From NCBI RefSeq assembly GCF_010384365.1, contig NZ_CP048397.1:62001-126000 (forward strand): a DNA stretch of 64,000 nucleotides. Direction: 5' to 3'. A program made the translations under genes and the position numbers. Every line of letters starts with the position of its first letter. Within the stretch, counting starts at the first letter, position 1. The notes under the pieces were generated by a model. The model did no database searches. It saw only the letters and a list, made by a program, of their open reading frames with translations, and had not been told where the DNA came from. This stretch comes from Streptomyces sp. S4.7 (GTDB lineage: Bacteria > Actinomycetota > Actinomycetes > Streptomycetales > Streptomycetaceae). Shown piece by piece: positions 1 to 7,885 of the stretch.

Positions 1-1
1 G

Positions 2-954
2 CCTCCTGAGGAACGCGGAGTCACGCACAGCGCTGGTGCGCGGGACAGGTTGCTGCCCGTGCTGCCTGCTCTGCTGCTGTTCATCGGCCTGTTCATCGGC
101 CTCTTCACACCCAGCGACGTCAGGCCGGTTGCCTTCCTCGCCACGGGCATGGTTTCTGCCGCCTCGCTGCTGTCCCTCTGGGGGACCGTGCTCACCGGAG
201 TGGGCGCGTGCGTCATCCTTTTCGGCCTGATGGTGCACTTCAATGCGCTGCGGGATGCGACCGCCTACTCGGAGCTGGCCACCGTCGCGGCAATCGCGGT
301 ATTCGCCGTCTTCCTAAACCGCCTACTCTCCCGACGCACCCGGCAGCTGGTTCAGGTCCGCTCAGTGGCCGAGACCGCCCAGCTGGCGGTGCTGCATCCG
401 GTACCACGCCACCTCGGGCACGTCACGCTCGAGAGCGTGTACCTGGCCGCCGCGGCGGAAGCCCGGATCGGCGGCGACCTGTACGAGGCAATCCGCACCC
501 CGCACGGCGTACGGCTGCTCATCGGCGACGTACGCGGCAAGGGCCTGCTCGCAATCCAGGCGGCCGCGAGCCTGCTCAGCGCCTTCCGCGAGGCCGCCCA
601 CGACGCGCCTGACCTGCCTCACCTCGCGCGCCGCCTGGAGACGAGCATCAGCCGCCGCGCCTCCCAGTACCCGGGGGTCCCGGGCTCGGAGATCGCCGAA
701 CGTTTCATCACCGCTCTCCTCGCCGAGATCCCGGACGACGAACCGGTCGTCCGGACCGTCACCTGCGGCCACCCGCCCCCACTGCTGCTGCACCGCGGCG
801 AGGTCCGGGAACTGCAAGCCGCCGCCCCCTCGCCGAGCGCATCCGCTCGTGGAGCGGCGAGGCGCCCCACCAGCTCCTCAAACATCTCCACCGCGACCTG
901 ATCGCTTACAGCGGCGGCGAGCTCGACGACGACATCGCCGCCCTCATCGCATGA
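2..954 (+). pseudogene. SpoIIE/PP2C-type membrane phosphatase, internally deleted
   Basis: The reading frame is open to the left window edge; no ATG/GTG start is seen before a TTG at 50, so the true start may lie outside. An N-terminal block of about four hydrophobic segments is followed by a SpoIIE/RsbU-like PP2C domain. Its metal-site stretches GGDLYEA and IGDVRGKG and the later TCGHPPPLLL motif are visible. Around 820-835 the frame is lost. The expected C-terminus (LAERIRSWSGEAPHQLL ... GGELDDDIAALIA) continues in another frame to a TGA at 952-954. Roughly 50 residues that normally hold the TDGVTE motif are missing, so this is a deletion and not a single-base error. Such phosphatases normally act on anti-anti-sigma factors; this copy is very likely inactive. 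Confidence 0.75.
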
Positions 955-967
955 AAGATCACGATCG

Positions 968-1488
968 TCAGCGGCGCAGGGCGTCGCGCAACGTGATGCC
1001 GTGCCGGGTGCGAAGCCTGCGGAGCTCCCATGTCGCGACCGGGGTCACGGCCGGGGGCGGCCCGAGGGTGAGCATCAGCCGTGCTCCGAACGGCGCGCTC
1101 ACGGCGCTCACCACTGGTCGGTGGTGTCGGGCGGTGGTGTCGGGGCGGGCCCAGCACCACTGGTCGAGCCGGTAGGTGTGCAGGGCGTGCAGCGGGATCT
1201 GGTGGCGCTGGCCGTGTTCGTCTTCGACCGTGATCTGGTCGCTGTCACGGTCGATGATGAGGAGCAGTCCGGGGGCGGGGCCTGTGGCCTCGGGGCGCAG
1301 GGCCCATGCCTGGCCGGGGGCGGCGAGCAGGAACGGGTCACTCGCCAGGACGTCTTCGTACACGACCCGGTAAGCGACCAGCTCGGGCAGCAGGTCCTGG
1401 GCGATGAGGTCGCGGGCCAGGCCGCTGATGAACTCGGCGGCGCGCTCGGGGCCGATGAGAAAGTCCAGGGGACTACGGGGAACTGCAT
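968..1488 (-). pseudogene. Uncharacterised ~173-aa protein with a 1-nt frameshift
   Basis: An ATG at 1488 follows an AGGAG ribosome-binding site at 1498-1502. The first codons read MQFPVVP, then the frame breaks in a run of four G/C at 1468-1471. One extra base would restore MQFPVVPLDFLIGPERAAEF running into a long in-frame stretch ending ITLRDALRR. The protein is soluble, with an acidic and hydrophobic N-terminal half and a basic end (RRLRTRHGITLRDALRR). No known family was recognised. It is the last of three minus-strand ORFs (ASCH fragment, zinc-binding protein, this one), a set that looks like accessory or integrative-element cargo. The lesion could be real or a homopolymer error. Confidence 0.5.
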
Positions 1489-1643
1489 GGCGAAGGACTC
1501 CTGGGACGTGAAAGTGAAGGGGTCCCAGGGGTGTCCGGCCGACCGTGTGGCCGGTGACTCAGCGGACCGCCCCTGGGGCGTTGCCGTGCCCGCGCGCCGC
1601 CCTCCGGTCACAGGGGCGGTTGTCACAAGGGGCGCGGTGAGGG

Positions 1644-1925
1644 TCAGGCATGGTCGTCGGCCTTGTCGCGGGTCTCGGGCTGGATGTCGGAGGCGAACCT
1701 GCCGAGGCGCGCCTCGGCCGCGTTTCCGGTGATCCAGCTGTCCGCGCAGGCCTTGTGGACGGGCTCGCCGTAATGGGAGCGCATCGGCGTGCGGCTGCCG
1801 CACAGCACGCACGGCAGGGTCCGGCCAGCGTCGACGTGACGGGCGTCGCGCCAGTCCAGCAGACCGCCGGGTGCCGGAATGCAGCCCTGCTCGAACAGCG
1901 GCGTCTTGCCTCGTCTGCGGGTCAC
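1644..1925 (-). CDS. Small zinc-finger-like protein (93 aa)
   Basis: The GTG start at 1925-1923 overlaps the TGA of the upstream ORF by four bases (GTGA), so the two are translationally coupled. The central stretch CVLCGSRTPMRSHYGEPVH followed by KAC has the C-x2-C ... H-x2-C spacing of a treble-clef or zinc-ribbon metal site. The preceding residues (LLDWRDARHVDAGRTLP) look like a short helical lead-in. There is no signal peptide or membrane segment. The function is not known; a DNA- or protein-binding role is only a guess from the metal site. Codon use matches the surroundings. Confidence 0.55.
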   Translation of the reverse strand: MTRRRGKTPLFEQGCIPAPGGLLDWRDARHVDAGRTLPCVLCGSRTPMRSHYGEPVHKACADSWITGNAAEARLGRFASDIQPETRDKADDHA

Positions 1926-2185
1926 GGCAGCAGGCCGGGCAGTTGCTGGAGCACCTGCGCGACCAGGTCCTCTGTGGGCTTTTGCCGCCCGAGCTGCCCA
2001 CGTGCGGGGATCGGCAGCGCGAGCTCCTGGACGTCGGCGAGTACCAGGTGCCACGGGCCGGGTTCCGCCCACTCGGTACAGGGCGGGGAGCCGTCCGGAT
2101 CCTGGTGGCAGTCGGCCAACCGGGCGACGCCGATCACGGCGCCGGTGACCAGCTCGCGGCCACGGACCGTCCGGCTGACCAGCCG
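1922..2185 (-). pseudogene. 5'-truncated ASCH-like domain protein fragment
   Basis: The readable product runs [20 protein letters not shown], then RLADCHQDPDG, CTEWAEPGPWHLVLADVQEL and a C-terminal helix ending QQLPGLLP. The pattern G-A-V-I-G-V-A ... C ... W ... PGPWHLVLAD is typical of ASCH-fold (RNA-binding-like) proteins. The usual N-terminus (the SLRQPWA-type start and the GVKTVENR strand) is absent. The fragment stops abruptly near 2180, exactly where an unrelated phosphatase fragment begins on the other strand. It is therefore a rearrangement remnant, although its 3' end remains coupled to the downstream zinc-finger gene. Confidence 0.5.
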
Positions 2186-2670
2186 ACCTGGCCGGCCAGG
2201 CCCACAAGATCCACCAGGCCCTCCGCGACCACGGCCACCACACCCTCACCACCGGCCAGCTCCCGCGCATCGCCCTCGACGGAACCGGCGCACAGCTCGT
2301 CAACGCCGGACACCCCTGGCCACTGCTCCTGCGCGACGGCACGGTGAGCGAGGTACACCTGGACATCGATCTGCTCTTCGGCGCCCCCGGAGGCACTGTC
2401 TACCACGTGCAGGACCTCGACCTGCGCCCCGGGGACCGCCTCCTGCTCCACACCGATGGCATGCAGGAACGACAAGCCGGGTCCGTCGACCTGCCCGGCC
2501 TCATTCGCAACACCGCCTGCGAACATCCCCGCGAGGTCGTGCGCGTCCTGACAGCAGCGGTCACCGACACCTGCGACGGCCACTTGGCCGACGACGCCAC
2601 CGTGCTGTGCCTCGACTGGTACGGCCCTCACCACGACACCCGCCACACCCACACCGGAGCCCGCCGATAA
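2179..2670 (+). pseudogene. C-terminal fragment of a second SpoIIE/PP2C phosphatase
   Basis: An in-frame TGA at 2176 precedes the homology, so the gene has lost its 5' part. The fragment reads as the C-terminal half of a SpoIIE-type PP2C domain. It has an alpha-beta stretch, then [15 protein letters not shown], then [17 protein letters not shown] with the TDG metal-binding motif, and near the end [13 protein letters not shown]. These are exactly the elements missing from the phosphatase at the left edge. The two are not simple halves of one gene, because sequence between them is unrelated and residues differ. A GTG at 2344 could start a short peptide but no function is expected. Confidence 0.65.
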
Positions 2671-2689
2671 GGACCGCGCCCCGTCCCGC

Positions 2690-2860
2690 CGGAGACCGGC
2701 GATGGCGTCTGACGGCGAACTCACCGCCCCCGAGCCTGCCGGCGAACGCACGCGGGCCCGCCCAGGCGGTGAGCCGGGGGGCCGAACGCGGCGAGGACGG
2801 TGTCACCGGCCGCATGGCCGAAGCCGTCGTTGACCTGGTTGAAGTGGCCGGCGTCGGAAG
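2690..2860 (-). pseudogene. GGDEF-domain (diguanylate cyclase) remnant
   Basis: On the minus strand, 2855-2765 reads DAGHFNQVNDGFGHAAGDTV then LAAFG, matching the D-x2-FK-x-VND-x-FGHAAGD core of GGDEF domains. After a frame change near 2775 the next block reads AWAGPRAFAGRLGGGEFAV, the signature region (GG[DE]EF reads GGGEF here, at about 2731-2717). Both blocks are in the correct order and spacing, so they derive from one cyclase gene. No start, stop or sensor domain is recognisable. The remnant occupies much of the gap between the phosphatase fragment and the prenyltransferase gene. Confidence 0.6.
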
Positions 2861-3147
2861 CGCGCGAGTTCGCGGATTCTTGGGTGCGGTCACGCTCCAA
2901 CCCGCGCATCGACCGGAGCTTCGAAAGGGCCTGTGCGCGAGTTCGCCGCTCTGGCACTCGGACGGATTCGATCGTACGAGTCAAGGGTGACGGCCACTCG
3001 TTCGGCCGGTCAGGGCCCTTTCGCGCTGTCAGACTTCCGGGAGGGATCGCGCCGGTGGGGCGTGGGCGAGGCGGGAGCGGCGAGGCAGGGTGGGTGACCG
3101 AGCGCGGTACGGCCGGTCGTGCCGCTTCGGACGGGGCGGGGCCGGAC

Positions 3148-3972
3148 ATGACGGACTACGGCGTGCCGCGCGCACGCGCGGTGACAGAGGACAGGCCGGG
3201 CGGGCGACACTGCGTTGGCGGACCCGGCGGGCAGCGGCGTGAAGAGGGGGCGGCGCGTGCGGGGCCGCGGCATGTGGCCTGCGTGATGGACGGCAACGGC
3301 CGTTGGGCGCAGCGGCGTTCGCTTCCCCGTACGGCGGGTCACCGGGCCGCGGAGACCGCCGTCATCGACGTCATCGAGGCGGCCCGGGCCGCCGGCGTGG
3401 AGTGGCTCAGCCTGTATGCCTTCTCCACCGAGAACTGGAACCGCCCTGGCACCGAGGTCGAGTTCCTGATGCGTATGGTGCGCCGGGTTGTGCGCAAGCA
3501 TGCGCCGCTGCTGCTCGCGCGCGGCATCCGCTGCCGTTTCCTCGGGGTCGCCGACCCGCGCATCCCCCGTGAACTGGCCCAGGACTTCGACGACTTGGCG
3601 GCGCTGACCGCCGGCAACCGGGGGATGACGCTGACCGTCGCCTTCGACCACGGCGGGCGCCGGGACATCGTCGAGGCCGCAAGGTCGCTGATCCGCAGCG
3701 GGACGCCCGCCGACGAGGTGACCGAGCGGCTTTTCGCGGACCACCTGCCTTTCCCCGACACTCCCGATGTGGATCTGGTCATCCGTACATCCGGTGAGCA
3801 GCGCATCTCCAACTTCATGCTCTGGCAGGTCGCCTATGCCGAGTGGGTCTTCCCCGAGGTGCTCTGGCCGGACTTCAGGGCTCCCGACTTCGTCGCCTGC
3901 CTGCACACCTACCGGCGCCGCGACCGCCGCTTCGGCGGCGTGCCCGCCCGGACGAATGGAGACCCATCATGA
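3148..3972 (+). CDS. Cis-prenyltransferase (undecaprenyl diphosphate synthase family)
   Basis: This family condenses isopentenyl diphosphate onto an allylic diphosphate with cis (Z) geometry, on the cytoplasmic membrane face. The catalytic motif CVMDGNGRWAQ (Asp about residue 48), the SLYAFSTENWNRP block and the C-terminal signature RTSGEQRISNFMLWQ are all intact. The C-terminal region EWVFPEVLWPDF is also normal. Length is about 274 aa, within the usual 230-270 range plus a longer basic N-terminal tail. ATG 3148 was chosen as the first plausible methionine; its ribosome-binding site is weak, and a start nearer the catalytic motif is possible. The stop overlaps the next ATG by ATGA. The neighbour is an oxygenase and not cdsA or recO-type housekeeping genes, so this is probably a specialised paralogue and not the essential uppS. 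Confidence 0.9.
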   Translation: MTDYGVPRARAVTEDRPGGRHCVGGPGGQRREEGAARAGPRHVACVMDGNGRWAQRRSLPRTAGHRAAETAVIDVIEAARAAGVEWLSLYAFSTENWNRPGTEVEFLMRMVRRVVRKHAPLLLARGIRCRFLGVADPRIPRELAQDFDDLAALTAGNRGMTLTVAFDHGGRRDIVEAARSLIRSGTPADEVTERLFADHLPFPDTPDVDLVIRTSGEQRISNFMLWQVAYAEWVFPEVLWPDFRAPDFVACLHTYRRRDRRFGGVPARTNGDPS

Positions 3973-5441
3973 GCACCGAAATCACGGGAACGGCCGACGA
4001 GGCATCCTTGTTCGGCCCGAAATCGCAGTTCAGCACCCTCTTCGACGACCCGCGCTGGGCCCTGGCCATGATCCGCGCCACCGTACTGGAGGCCGCTCAC
4101 CCGCAGATCGGCGCCGCCCTCATGGACAACTCCACCTTCGTCGCCCACCCCTGGCGCCGACTGCGCAACACCTTCCTCAGCATGCGGCGTATGTTCGGCA
4201 CCGACCCGACGGTACTCGAACGGGAGGCCTCCCGACTCAACCGGCTGCACGCCCGCATGAGCGGCTCCGACTCCCGCGGCCGAGCCTACGACGCGATGGA
4301 CCGCGCGACCCGCGCCTGGGTGGTCGCCACCCTCTTCGAGAGCGCCGTCACCATGTGCCGGCTGAGCGGCCAGCCGCTGGACCAGGACACGATGGAGCGG
4401 ATGTACGCGGAGTACCGCGCGTTCCTCGCCGCGCTCGACGGCGACGCCGCGGAACTCCCCGAGGACCTCAACGACTTCTGGCGATACTTCGACCGGGTTG
4501 TCGAAAACGAGCTGGAGAACACCGAGGCGGCCCGCGTCATCCTCTACCGGCTCTTCGACCACCTGCCCGCCCCTGCGATGCTCGACGGCGCGCCGACACT
4601 GTGGGCGGCCGGCCGCACTGTCGCCGGGCCGCTCCTGGGCGCGATCACCGTCGCCTCGCTCCCCGAGCCCTACCGGCGCCGGGCCGGCCTGCCCGAGATG
4701 CCCGGCGCCCCAACCCTCATGCAGGGCGCCTACCTCGCCGCCGGGCTCGCCCGATTCCTGCCCGAGGGCTGGATCAACGCCGAAAGCATCATCGAAGCCC
4801 TTTCACTCTCGCCGGACAGCGACGACCCCCGGGCCCGCACCGTTGCCGCCCTGCGCGTCCGCATGAAGCGGGCATCGGCCCTGCTCCGCCTCCTCACACC
4901 ACTGAGCGGCAACCCCAGCCCTGCCCCGGCACCTTCGGCGGGCGCAGAAGAGAACCGGCGCTCGGCGGAGGAGTTCTTCCGCCGAGTGCTGGATCAGACC
5001 GGCGACGGTCATCTCGACTGGCCTGACCTCGCCGCCATGGCACGCGAACTGTCCACCCGCCTCGACCTGGACGAACCCGAGGAGACCCGGCTCTACGACG
5101 CCTTCGCCGCCTGGTGGCGCGAGCTCCAGGCGGCCCTCGACACGGACGGCGACGGCCGCGTCAGCGCCGAGGAGTACGCCACCGCCGTCCCCTCCCTCGC
5201 CGGACCCGCGCTCATCCGCGTCGCCGAGGTCCTCTTCGACGCCACCGACAAGGACGGCAACGGGACCATCGACGCGGACGAGTACCGGGCCCTCTTCCGC
5301 ACCGCCTTCCACCGCGACCTCACCACCACCGACGGCACCGACGGCACTTACGGTCGGAGCGCCTTCGTGGGCGACTTCCTCTCCTTCATGGCGGGCCGCC
5401 GCGCGGGCACCCTGTACGACCCCCTCCTCGCCGACGCCTGA
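3969..5441 (+). CDS. MpaB/DUF2236-family oxygenase fused to EF-hand repeats
   Basis: The ATG at 3969 overlaps the upstream stop and has GGAG eight bases before it. Residues about 15-310 match the DUF2236 (MpaB/latex-clearing-protein-like) fold: FDDPRWALAMIRATVLEAAH, PQIGAALMDNSTF and AHPWRRLRNT, with the conserved histidines expected to bind haem or metal. After a Pro/Ala linker near residue 320, the C-terminal 170 residues hold EF-hand loops: DQTGDGHLDWPD (degenerate), DTDGDGRVSAEE and DKDGNGTIDADE (both canonical calcium loops). The family includes rubber oxygenase Lcp and MpaB, which cleave isoprenoid chains. Coupling to a cis-prenyltransferase suggests an isoprenoid substrate; calcium control is inferred from the EF-hands. 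There is no signal peptide, so it is probably cytoplasmic or membrane-peripheral. Confidence 0.85.
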   Translation: MSTEITGTADEASLFGPKSQFSTLFDDPRWALAMIRATVLEAAHPQIGAALMDNSTFVAHPWRRLRNTFLSMRRMFGTDPTVLEREASRLNRLHARMSGSDSRGRAYDAMDRATRAWVVATLFESAVTMCRLSGQPLDQDTMERMYAEYRAFLAALDGDAAELPEDLNDFWRYFDRVVENELENTEAARVILYRLFDHLPAPAMLDGAPTLWAAGRTVAGPLLGAITVASLPEPYRRRAGLPEMPGAPTLMQGAYLAAGLARFLPEGWINAESIIEALSLSPDSDDPRARTVAALRVRMKRASALLRLLTPLSGNPSPAPAPSAGAEENRRSAEEFFRRVLDQTGDGHLDWPDLAAMARELSTRLDLDEPEETRLYDAFAAWWRELQAALDTDGDGRVSAEEYATAVPSLAGPALIRVAEVLFDATDKDGNGTIDADEYRALFRTAFHRDLTTTDGTDGTYGRSAFVGDFLSFMAGRRAGTLYDPLLADA

Positions 5442-5669
5442 CGAGCTCATGCATGCTCCAGACCAGAGTGGCCATCGTCAGAGCCTTGAACGGCGACGTG
5501 CGTCGGTGGACCGAGCAGAGCCGCGCCCTCATGAACCGGACCGTTGTCGCCTCCGGCGATGGTCGGAGGACGCCGGCACCGATAGAAACAGCGCGAAAGC
5601 GGGCTGAGCGGGCCGGTGGCAACGCGTGCACCGGGCTGCGGAGCCTTCTTCTACCGGGAGTGTCGCCTG
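5442..5669. other. Short convergent intergenic gap
   Basis: These 228 bases lie between the oxygenase gene (plus) and a TetR gene (minus). No convincing ORF, strong hairpin or RNA was seen. Confidence 0.5.
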
Positions 5670-6266
5670 TCACCGCAGTTGTTTGAATGCGTGGTCGGCG
5701 TCGGCTACGGCCTCGGGGTGGACGTCGTGGGCGGTTCGACCGTCGGCGACCTTCTGCCAGTTGGTTCGGGCGAGCACCCGTTGGACCGCGAGTACCTGGG
5801 CGGCCTGCAGGCGTGCGTGGATGCCCTCGCCGAGGGCGTCCGCCAGCGCCTCCTCGTCATCGAGCTGGTACCGCGTGAGCCTTCCCGCCAGGCTCGGTGT
5901 GGTGAACACCAGCCGGTGGAACGCCACCACTTCGGGATGATCGTTGAGGCCGGTGACGGGGTTGTACCGATCGAGGCCGTCCCGGAAGTGCCGGTGCAGC
6001 GCCGTCACCGGCTTGATGCCGGACCTGCGGTCACGTACCACGCGTGCCGCCTCTCCTTGGTGGTCCGCAAACCGGTGCAGCACCAGGTCTTCCTTGGTGG
6101 GGAAGTACCTGAAGAGGGTCGGCTTGGAGATCTCGGCCGCCGCGGCGATGTCGTTGACCGAGACGCGGTCGAAGCCGCGCTCCAGGAACAGCGATACGGC
6201 CGCGTCGCCGATGGCGTCGCGCGTCCGCTCCTTCTTGCGGGCCCGCAGTCCCGTCGACTCGCTCAT
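5670..6266 (-). CDS. TetR-family repressor
   Basis: This 198-aa protein starts at ATG 6266. Residues about 8-60 form a TetR helix-turn-helix: KKERTRDAIGDAAVSLFLER, DRVSVNDIAAAAEISKPTLF, then RYFPTKEDLVLHRF. The C-terminal ligand domain has the architecture common in this class (TALHRHFRDGL, FHRLVFTTPSL) but no recognisable ligand specificity. It is divergent from the NmrA-like reductase at 6321. An inverted repeat lies in the 54-base gap, so it most likely represses both itself and that gene. Local NAD(P)-reductase/TetR pairs of this kind often respond to electrophiles or quinones; that link is inference. Confidence 0.88.
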   Translation of the reverse strand: MSESTGLRARKKERTRDAIGDAAVSLFLERGFDRVSVNDIAAAAEISKPTLFRYFPTKEDLVLHRFADHQGEAARVVRDRRSGIKPVTALHRHFRDGLDRYNPVTGLNDHPEVVAFHRLVFTTPSLAGRLTRYQLDDEEALADALGEGIHARLQAAQVLAVQRVLARTNWQKVADGRTAHDVHPEAVADADHAFKQLR

Positions 6267-6284
6267 CTGACCACCGTAACATTC

Positions 6285-6314
6285 ATTACCAGGTTGCTTT
6301 TTTAACCTAGTAAC
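6285..6314. promoter_or_regulatory. Inverted-repeat operator between tetR and nmrA-like gene
   Basis: ATTACCAGGTT (6285-6295) and AACCTAGTAAC (6304-6314) are inverted copies matching at 9 of 11 positions with an 8-base T-rich spacer. The site sits between two divergent starts and is the only dyad there, so it is the probable operator of the adjacent TetR protein. Confidence 0.65.
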
Positions 6315-6320
6315 GTTTCC

Positions 6321-7208
6321 ATGAGCGGCATGAATCAGATCGACATTCCTCCCGTGCTCGTAACCGGGGCGACGGGCCGGGTCGGCCGCGTCGTCATCGA
6401 CCAACTCCTCGACGCGGGCGTACCGGTCCGCGCCCTCACCCATCGCCCCGAGGCTGCGGCGACGCTGCCGGCGAAGGTCGAGGTCTTCACCGGCGACCTC
6501 ACCGTGCCCGAGACGCTCGACCGGGCATTGAATGGCGCCGGAGCGGTCTTCCTCGTCTGGACCGCCCCGCCTCAGACCGCCGAAGCGGTCGTCGAGCGGC
6601 TGGCGGCCCACGTGCGGCGTGCCGTCTTCCTCTCCTCCCCGCATCAGACGCCGCACCCCCTCTTCCGGCAGCCCAATCCCATGGCGGTGCTGCACGCCGA
6701 CATCGAGCGCCTCATCGCGGCCACCGGACTCGAGTCGACGATCATCCGGCCGGGGATGTTCGCGTCGAACTCGCTGGCCTGGTGGGCGCCCGCGATCCGG
6801 GCCGGCGAGGTCATCCGGTGGCCTTACGGCGCGGCCGAGTCGGCACCGGTCGACGACCGCGACGTCGCAGCCGTCGCGGCGCGGACGCTCTATCAGGGTG
6901 GATACGTCGGAGGCGACTACGTCCTCACGGGCCCCGAATCACTTTCCCAAGCCGCCCAGGTGGACGTCATCGGTGACGCCCTGGGGCGCCGGATCGCATT
7001 CGAGGAGATGACGCCGGACGAGTTCCGAAGCCTGTGGGAGGGCACGGCGCCCAACTCGGTCGTCGACATGCTGCTCGCCGCGTGGAGCGCGGCGGTCGGA
7101 CAGCCCGCGTACGTCACCACTGCGGTGGCCGACATCCTCGGAACGGCGCCGCGCACGTTTCGCCGGTGGGCCGCCGACCACGCCACCGCGTTCACGGAGG
7201 GTTCGTAA
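6321..7208 (+). CDS. NmrA-like NAD(P)-binding oxidoreductase
   Basis: The 295-aa protein starts at ATG 6321 (a second Met four codons later is possible). The N-terminal Rossmann motif VLVTGATGRVGRVVIDQLL (residues about 12-30) is the GxxGxxG of atypical short-chain dehydrogenases. SSPHQTPHPLFRQPN and the RPGMFASN segment are typical of NmrA/azoreductase-like members that lack the classical YxxxK pair. It probably reduces or senses NAD(P)-linked small molecules in the cytoplasm; the substrate is unknown. It diverges from a TetR gene and shares the dyad at 6285-6314. Confidence 0.85.
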   Translation: MSGMNQIDIPPVLVTGATGRVGRVVIDQLLDAGVPVRALTHRPEAAATLPAKVEVFTGDLTVPETLDRALNGAGAVFLVWTAPPQTAEAVVERLAAHVRRAVFLSSPHQTPHPLFRQPNPMAVLHADIERLIAATGLESTIIRPGMFASNSLAWWAPAIRAGEVIRWPYGAAESAPVDDRDVAAVAARTLYQGGYVGGDYVLTGPESLSQAAQVDVIGDALGRRIAFEEMTPDEFRSLWEGTAPNSVVDMLLAAWSAAVGQPAYVTTAVADILGTAPRTFRRWAADHATAFTEGS

Positions 7209-7379
7209 CCTCATCGACCGCGATCTGCGCCCCTGGCCGCCTCGCCGGTGTTGTCCAGGAAGCACGGCAGCGGATGGAAACCGAGGCCGCGTACTTCCGG
7301 CCGGGGCTGGGGTCGTCGACGACCTGGCGGACGTGTTCGGCAAGGTTGGCGGTGGTGACCGGCTCGCCGTGCGGGCGGG

Positions 7380-7663
7380 CGTGTCGGGCGCCGGCACCGT
7401 CCACTTGCCCACCTCGGCCTTCTTGGTGCCGTCCTGGCAGTACAACACCGAAGCGTCACTGCGGTAGAAGCAGATCTTGGCGTAATTGGTGACGTTCGGC
7501 CAGATGTTGACGCACGTCGTAGCTGGCCTTGCCGTCATAGCAGGCATCGGCCGCGCCGGCCGCCGGTGCGGTGGCTGCCGGCTGGAGTGAACAGCCGCAC
7601 AACCGGTCGCGCCGCGACGTGCAGGAACCTCCAGGCGCCCATCGGGTCAGGTCGAACGCTCAT
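7380..7663 (-). pseudogene. Possible degraded gene for a small secreted protein
   Basis: On the minus strand an ATG at 7663 follows a strong GGGGAGGAA ribosome-binding site. The opened frame (MSVRPDPMGAWRFLHVAARP) stops after 42 codons. Further on, one frame reads ADACYDGKASYD and another reads VNIWPNVTNYAKICFYRSD followed by ASVLYCQDGTKK. These look like adjacent pieces of one small cysteine-containing extracellular domain separated by frameshifts. No family was recognised. The rest of the 7209-7885 gap holds nothing convincing. Confidence 0.35.
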
Positions 7664-7885
7664 GGGCGGAATTCCTCCCCGTTGACGTTGTTCGGTCTGT
7701 GCGGAGTGCGAGTGCCTCAGCGGCGGTTGGGCCGGACTCATCCCCGGTAAGGGTGGAGGTGACGGCTGCGGTGTCCGCGGTGGCGGTTACCACCATGGCG
7801 AGCCGTCGTGCAACACCCCTGCAGGAAACCTAGGGTTCGCTTGGTGGGGCCGTGTCTGCGGCCGGGCGCACGGGCGGGGGCTGGT

